From NCBI RefSeq assembly GCF_029893585.1, contig NZ_JARXYX010000026.1:78578-142577 (forward strand): a DNA stretch of 64,000 bases, written 5' to 3'. Origin of the DNA: Streptomyces sp. LBL. GTDB taxonomy: Bacteria > Actinomycetota > Actinomycetes > Streptomycetales > Streptomycetaceae. The notes beneath the pieces are model-generated. The model was given only the letters and a program-made list of their open reading frames with translations, did no database searches and was not told the origin of the DNA. Numbering within the stretch: position 1 is the stretch's first letter; the number at the start of each line of letters is the position of its first letter. Below, piece by piece: positions 59,881 through 64,000 of this stretch. The translations under genes were made by a program, and so were the position numbers.

Positions 59881-60465
59881 ATGGCGCTCAAGGACTACTA
59901 CGCCGACTTCGAGAAGTACTTCTGGCACTGCGGCGACCTCGGATTCTGGAAACTTGAGCGGCAGCAGACATTCAAGGAACCCGGCTACGACAGCTGGGAG
60001 GCATTCTGGCGTGGCGACTGGGATGAGTCCCTGCGCTTGCTGGAAACGGGCCGCGCGGACATGGCGGAGTACCACCGCAAGGTCGAGCAGCACGGCTTCG
60101 TGGCCCGGCGGGCTCGCGTGGTCGAGGAACCGCTCAGCGACTACATGCAGTGGGAACTCCACGCGCTGCGTATCCGGGACCAGTGCGGGGGCCCCATCCA
60201 TGTCACCGACGCGGAGCGGGTGGCCCAATACGAGCAAGACGGCCCGCTGCCCGAGATCTCCACTCTCGGAAACCAGGTGATGTATCAGGCGCTCTACGAC
60301 GAGCAGGGCATCCTGGTAGCCGCGCGGAAGTTCGTCGACCGCCAGCTCGTCCTGCGTTGCCGGGAACTCATCGTGAGCGTCTACAACGCCGGTGAGCCCT
60401 TGGCACACTGGTTCAACGGGCATGTGGCGCCCCTTCCGCCCCCGCAGCGCCAAGCGCCGAGATGA
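59881..60465 (+). CDS. DUF6879-type protein
   Basis: The product has 194 residues from ATG 59881 (an ATG at 59845 overlapping the previous gene is possible). It reads LKDYYADFEKYFWHCGDLGF, then LLETGRADMAEYHRKVEQHG, RARVVEEPLSDYMQWELHAL and VAARKFVDRQLVLRCRELIV, the pattern of DUF6879 proteins that appear fused or next to XRE/NB-ARC genes. The stop overlaps the NB-ARC start as ATGA. The biochemical role is unknown. Confidence 0.75.
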   Translation: MALKDYYADFEKYFWHCGDLGFWKLERQQTFKEPGYDSWEAFWRGDWDESLRLLETGRADMAEYHRKVEQHGFVARRARVVEEPLSDYMQWELHALRIRDQCGGPIHVTDAERVAQYEQDGPLPEISTLGNQVMYQALYDEQGILVAARKFVDRQLVLRCRELIVSVYNAGEPLAHWFNGHVAPLPPPQRQAPR

Positions 60466-62852
60466 GAGACGACATCCCGGGACACGTCAACCGGTTCGAC
60501 GGCTCGGCTTCGGCGCACACGGTCGTGCAGGCTGGCGAGGTCAGTGGTGGGGTGCATTTTCATCACCAGGTGCCGCTGCCCGCGCCTGTCATCGTGCCGC
60601 ATCAGTTACGCAGCTCCGTACGTCACTTCGTCAACAGGTCCGAGGAACGGACCCGCCTCAGCAGTCTTGTGGCGGACCGCAATGACGAGCCGCACGCGGT
60701 GCGCGTAGCGGCCATCACCGGGACTGCCGGAGTCGGCAAGACCTCACTGGCACTGCACTGGGCACACAGCATCCGGCCGCATTTCCCAGGCGGTGAGCTC
60801 TACGCCAATCTGCGGGGCTACACCGCGGGCTCCCCTGCTACACCGCAGGAAATACTGGGCCGCTTCCTGGAGGACCTCGGCGTCCCCGCCACGCATGTAC
60901 CGGCCGAACCGGAGCGCCGGGAGACGATGTTCCGGTCGCTGCTCGCCGAGCGCCGCATGCTGCTCGTACTCGACAATGCCGCGGACAGCTCGCAGGTCCG
61001 CCCGCTGCTGCCCGCCACCTCCGGTTGCCTCGTCGTGGTGACCAGCCGGGATGACCTGTCCGGCCTGGTCCGCCAGGAGGGCGCACTGCGCCTGGATGTC
61101 ACAACGTTCCCCACGACGGACGCCGTAGAACTGCTGCGTGCCGCCACCGCCGGTTACCGGACCAGCGACCGTCGGGGAGACTTGGCGGCGTTGGCCCGAC
61201 TGTGCGCGGGACTGCCTCTGGCACTGCGTATCGCCGCCGAACGCGCGGCGGGCTGGCCATCCATGCCGCTCGGCGAGCTGATCGACGACCTGCGCGACGA
61301 ATCGGCCCGCTGGAGCGTTCTGACAGCCGAGGCCGAGGAGGGGTCCGACGCAATGCGCAGCGTTTTCGAGTGGTCTTACCAAGCGCTGTCCAACCCCGCG
61401 GCCAGGCTGTTCCGACGGCTCGGCCTGCACCCTGGCAACGAGTTCGGCCTGCCCGCCGCCGCGAGCCTCGCCGGGAGCGATCCGGCCCATGTACGGGGCC
61501 TGTTGGACACATTGGTGCGAGCCCATCTGCTGGAACGGCGCCCCGCCGGTCGCTACGAGTTCCACGACCTGCTGCGGGCCTATGCGGCGGAGCAGGTCCG
61601 GCGGGAGGAGAGCGAGACGGAGCGGACAGAGATCCTCAGGCGCTGCCTCGGCTGGTACCTCCACACCGCGTACGCGGCACAGTGCGCCATGGCGCCGTTC
61701 GACCGCTACGACCTGGACGACCGGATCCCCGCACCCGCCACGGCCCTCCGTTTCGAGAACTACCAGTCCGCGTTCGACTGGTACCGCGCGGAGAGCGCCA
61801 ACCTCGTTACCGCCACTCGTACCGCCGCCGATGCAGGATTCCCGGAGATCGCATGGCGATTGGCCGTGGTACTGCGGGCCGTCTACATGCACCAGAACGC
61901 CTTCGACGAGTGGGAGACGACTGCCCGGATCGGCGTCGAGGCCGCAGCACGCGCCGGAGAGCAGCACGGTGAGGCGGAGGCACTCGAATCTTTGGGGAAG
62001 GCTGCATTCCAGGCATTGCGGCTCGATGAGGCTGAGGAGCATCACCGCGCCTCGCTTGCCCTTCGCCGGCATATCGGTGACGGCTGTGGCATGGCGGTGT
62101 CCGTCAACGCTCTCGGCCTGATCGGACTGCGTCGGCGACGACTCGAAGAGGCCAGGGCGCACTTCACGGACGGCGCGGAGATCTTCCGTGACCTCGGTGA
62201 CCGCCGATGGACGGCATTGGTGCGGAGCAACCTCGCGGAGACGCTGTGCGAACTCGGCCGGGGTGAGGAGGCCCAGGCCCTCATCGAGCAGCTGCTGGCC
62301 GACTTCCGCGAACTCGGTGACCGTGCCTGCGAGGGCAATGCTCTATGCCTGCTGAGCTGGGCACAGCGCACATCTGGCCAGGCCGAGGCGGCTGCCTGCT
62401 CGATCCGCGCTGCCCTGTCGATCGCTGATGACGAGAACAACCAGGTGTGGCAGGGGCATTGGTTGGCCGAGTCGGCGCGAGTCGAGCGAGCCCGCGGGAA
62501 TCCTGAAGAATCCCTCCGCCTCTTCCAGAAGTCTGCCGCCATTCAGCAGAAGCTCGGTGACGCGTCCCGGGAAGCCACCGCACTGGATGGAGCGGGCGAA
62601 GCGTGCCAGTCGCTGGCACGCTTCGAAGAGGCAGCAGAGCTGCACCGCCGCGCCGCGGATACCTACCGCCAACTGGACTCCCCCTGGCAGCTCGCCCGTG
62701 CCCAGGCACATCTTGCCGACGCGCTGACGTCTTTGGGCGATCACGGATCGGCACACGCCATCCGAGAGGAAGCGCTGCACCTGCTCGGTTCGTTCGACGA
62801 CCCCAGGGCCATCGCGCTGGCAGGGCAGGTGGCACGCACGGTGCTTGAGTGA
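60462..62852 (+). CDS. NB-ARC/TPR STAND NTPase with N-terminal amyloid-type motif
   Basis: The product has 796 residues from ATG 60462. Residues about 9-36 (NRFDGSASAHTVVQAGEVSG then GVHFHH) fit the bacterial amyloid signalling (BASS, RHIM-like) pattern with the VVQAG core. NB-ARC: Walker A VAAITGTAGVGKTSLALHWA (Lys93), Walker B RMLLVLDNAADSSQVRPLLP, CLVVVTSRDDLSGL, and winged-helix EFHDLLRAYAAEQVRREE. From about residue 500 there are TPR repeats (EALESLGKAAFQALRLDEAE; ALCLLSWAQRTSGQAEAAAC). It is a bacterial NLR-like sensor; a partner carrying the same motif is not adjacent. Confidence 0.88.
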   Translation: MRDDIPGHVNRFDGSASAHTVVQAGEVSGGVHFHHQVPLPAPVIVPHQLRSSVRHFVNRSEERTRLSSLVADRNDEPHAVRVAAITGTAGVGKTSLALHWAHSIRPHFPGGELYANLRGYTAGSPATPQEILGRFLEDLGVPATHVPAEPERRETMFRSLLAERRMLLVLDNAADSSQVRPLLPATSGCLVVVTSRDDLSGLVRQEGALRLDVTTFPTTDAVELLRAATAGYRTSDRRGDLAALARLCAGLPLALRIAAERAAGWPSMPLGELIDDLRDESARWSVLTAEAEEGSDAMRSVFEWSYQALSNPAARLFRRLGLHPGNEFGLPAAASLAGSDPAHVRGLLDTLVRAHLLERRPAGRYEFHDLLRAYAAEQVRREESETERTEILRRCLGWYLHTAYAAQCAMAPFDRYDLDDRIPAPATALRFENYQSAFDWYRAESANLVTATRTAADAGFPEIAWRLAVVLRAVYMHQNAFDEWETTARIGVEAAARAGEQHGEAEALESLGKAAFQALRLDEAEEHHRASLALRRHIGDGCGMAVSVNALGLIGLRRRRLEEARAHFTDGAEIFRDLGDRRWTALVRSNLAETLCELGRGEEAQALIEQLLADFRELGDRACEGNALCLLSWAQRTSGQAEAAACSIRAALSIADDENNQVWQGHWLAESARVERARGNPEESLRLFQKSAAIQQKLGDASREATALDGAGEACQSLARFEEAAELHRRAADTYRQLDSPWQLARAQAHLADALTSLGDHGSAHAIREEALHLLGSFDDPRAIALAGQVARTVLE

Positions 62853-62864
62853 TGGCGACGGAAG

Positions 62865-63722
62865 CTAGTCGTCAGCTGCTACGGGCGCCGAAGCCGTGAT
62901 CCAGACGGGCGCGTCGGCGCAGTCCAGACGGATTCCGTCAGCCGGGGTGAGGCTGGTCCGCAGGACCTTCAAGCGATGGCCGTTGACCGTTGCCGTAGGG
63001 CCGAGGCTCGGGCCCATGAAATGGAATGTCCGCACCTGGTTGTGGACCTGACGCGCGGTCATTGTGGTGTCGACTGCGAAGAACTCCGGTTCCAGCAACC
63101 CCGCATAACTGATGCCGTCGACGGACTGAGGTTCGCCTGCCGACGGGTCTCGCACCCGGCCCAGGGCAATGCTCAGCTGTTCGCGCAGCACTGGGGACAG
63201 CCCTGTCCACAGGCTCCGGGGAGTCACATCGTCCGGCAGCGGAACGCCGCCTTGCTGGGCGAGCACCGGGCCGGTGTCGAAGTCCTCGTCCATACGGTGA
63301 ACTGTCACGCCCAGGTCCGCGTCGCCATTGCGGATCGCCCAGAGTACTGGCGCCGGGCCGCGGTATTTGGGCAGCAGCGAGGAGTGAATGTTGAGCACGC
63401 CGTAGCGCGGGGTCTGCAGCACGGATCGTGGCAGCCGCCACGAGAATCCATAGCAGACGAGCAGGTCAAGGCCGTATCCGCGTAACGAGGCACCCAGCCC
63501 TTCCGAACTGCCCGGCAGCAGCAGGTCAACGCCCGCTGGCAGCGCCGCAGTGATCTCTCCTGCGACGCGCGCCGCGCCCTCGTCCGCGGGCTTACGGGGC
63601 CGCATCGAACGGGAGAACGCGTAGACGACCGGGTCATGGCCCGCTGCGGCGCACGTTTCGTGCAGGGCGGCGAACTCTGCCGCACCGAAGGAGATCAAGC
63701 CGATACGCATGCCGCTCGCCAT
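62865..63722 (-). CDS. Formyltransferase of the methionyl-tRNA formyltransferase family
   Basis: The product has 285 residues from ATG 63722 (ATG 63710 also possible). N-terminal formyl-THF-binding domain: MRIGLISFGAAEFAALHETC, DLLVCYGFSWRLPRSVLQTP, and catalytic block YGVLNIHSSLLPKYRGPAPV with Asn and His of the N-H-D triad; the Asp is in TVHRMDEDFDTGPVLAQQGG. A C-terminal domain starts near 205. No def or rsm genes flank it, so this is probably a paralogue acting on a sugar or natural-product amine rather than the housekeeping Fmt. It is convergent with the NB-ARC gene (12-base gap). Confidence 0.82.
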   Translation of the reverse strand: MASGMRIGLISFGAAEFAALHETCAAAGHDPVVYAFSRSMRPRKPADEGAARVAGEITAALPAGVDLLLPGSSEGLGASLRGYGLDLLVCYGFSWRLPRSVLQTPRYGVLNIHSSLLPKYRGPAPVLWAIRNGDADLGVTVHRMDEDFDTGPVLAQQGGVPLPDDVTPRSLWTGLSPVLREQLSIALGRVRDPSAGEPQSVDGISYAGLLEPEFFAVDTTMTARQVHNQVRTFHFMGPSLGPTATVNGHRLKVLRTSLTPADGIRLDCADAPVWITASAPVAADD

Positions 63723-63905
63723 GGGCAGCAGCCTAGTGGGATGTTCCCCGATTACGGGCTGCACTTCGACCTTTACCCCCGGTTACGTGCTCCACTCCGC
63801 GGTGCTCAGGCGCGGCATGGTGTCTTACGGTATGGGCAGCTACAGAGTACGGGGACTACAGGCGAGAGGTTGCGGAGCGGCTTGCAAAACGGTATAGGCA
63901 TCATC

Positions 63906-64000
63906 GCCGCGAGCCGCGAGCCGCGAGCCGCGAGCCGCGAGCCGCGAGCCGCGAGCCGCGAGCCGCGAGCCGCGAGCCGCGAGCCGCGAGCCGCGAGCCG
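63906..64000. repeat. 7-bp tandem repeat running off the window
   Basis: GCCGCGA is repeated at least 13 times without interruption to the last base. The preceding 63723-63905 holds no gene. Confidence 0.97.

Noticed and set aside
49684..63764. Prophage
   Set aside because: No capsid, terminase, portal, tail or lysis genes; content is sensor NTPases, helicase and regulators.

Overview
The window is high-GC actinobacterial chromosome and almost certainly Streptomyces. The signs are near-universal G/C third codon positions, GTG/TTG starts, the hrdD sigma factor gene, a sepX/glp/galU cell-envelope operon, a CIRCE-controlled ruc gene and a DUF6227-type gene. From about 4.7 to 40 kb the gene order (sepX - rimJ-like - mog - moaC - glp - galU | 5-FCL | penicillin acylase | K/H antiporter | MFS | ruc | MTAP | mscL | P1 peptidase | L,D-transpeptidase | fruA-fruK-fruR | hrdD) reads as conserved Streptomyces core chromosome. 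That synteny is recalled, not searched.

Layout. 1-4726 is accessory: a truncated MFS gene, a coiled-coil/winged-helix protein behind a cluster of GTCTGGC motifs, and an XRE-type regulator divergent from a DDE-transposase-like protein. It ends at the 3' end of a tRNA-Ala(CGC) gene. 4899-10443 is one leftward operon joining UDP-glucose synthesis (galU), a gephyrin-like divisome protein (glp), molybdopterin steps (moaC, mog), a RimJ-type acetyltransferase and sepX. 10527-24846 holds folate salvage, an Ntn-hydrolase acylase, an antiporter, an HrcA/CIRCE-type chaperone gene, MTAP, mscL and cell-wall genes. 25029-29693 is the fructose PTS operon fruR-fruK-ORF-fruA. 30096-42704 carries two DHA2 drug exporters with their regulators (one TetR gene cut by a deletion), a WYL regulator, a two-component system, hrdD with a sigma-R promoter, and a ygiD/marR pair. 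43261-47414 holds an M6-like secreted protease, a tandem IclR regulator and an FMN reductase.

47.5-63.7 kb is a second accessory island. It starts with an IS256-type transposase remnant and is dense in nucleotide-triggered signalling and conflict genes. These are a leucine-rich-repeat protein; a rightward cluster of degenerate Nudix, ribbon-helix-helix, two-TM membrane protein and TIR-STAND; a leftward DprA-like/ComF-like pair whose second gene is split at an A6 run; a divergent 1102-residue SF1 helicase; and a DUF6879-type/NB-ARC-TPR operon whose NTPase begins with an amyloid-type (BASS/RHIM-like) signalling motif.

The strongest candidate for an undescribed system is 49645-53840. The membrane protein and the C-terminus of the TIR-STAND protein share a homologous ~130-residue helical domain. 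The cluster is preceded by a perfect 11-bp inverted repeat that the encoded RHH protein could bind, and a C13 tract lies just upstream of the TIR-STAND start.

Short tandem repeats (6-40 bp units) are unusually common throughout, including inside genes. All domain calls are from reading motifs; no database search was run.
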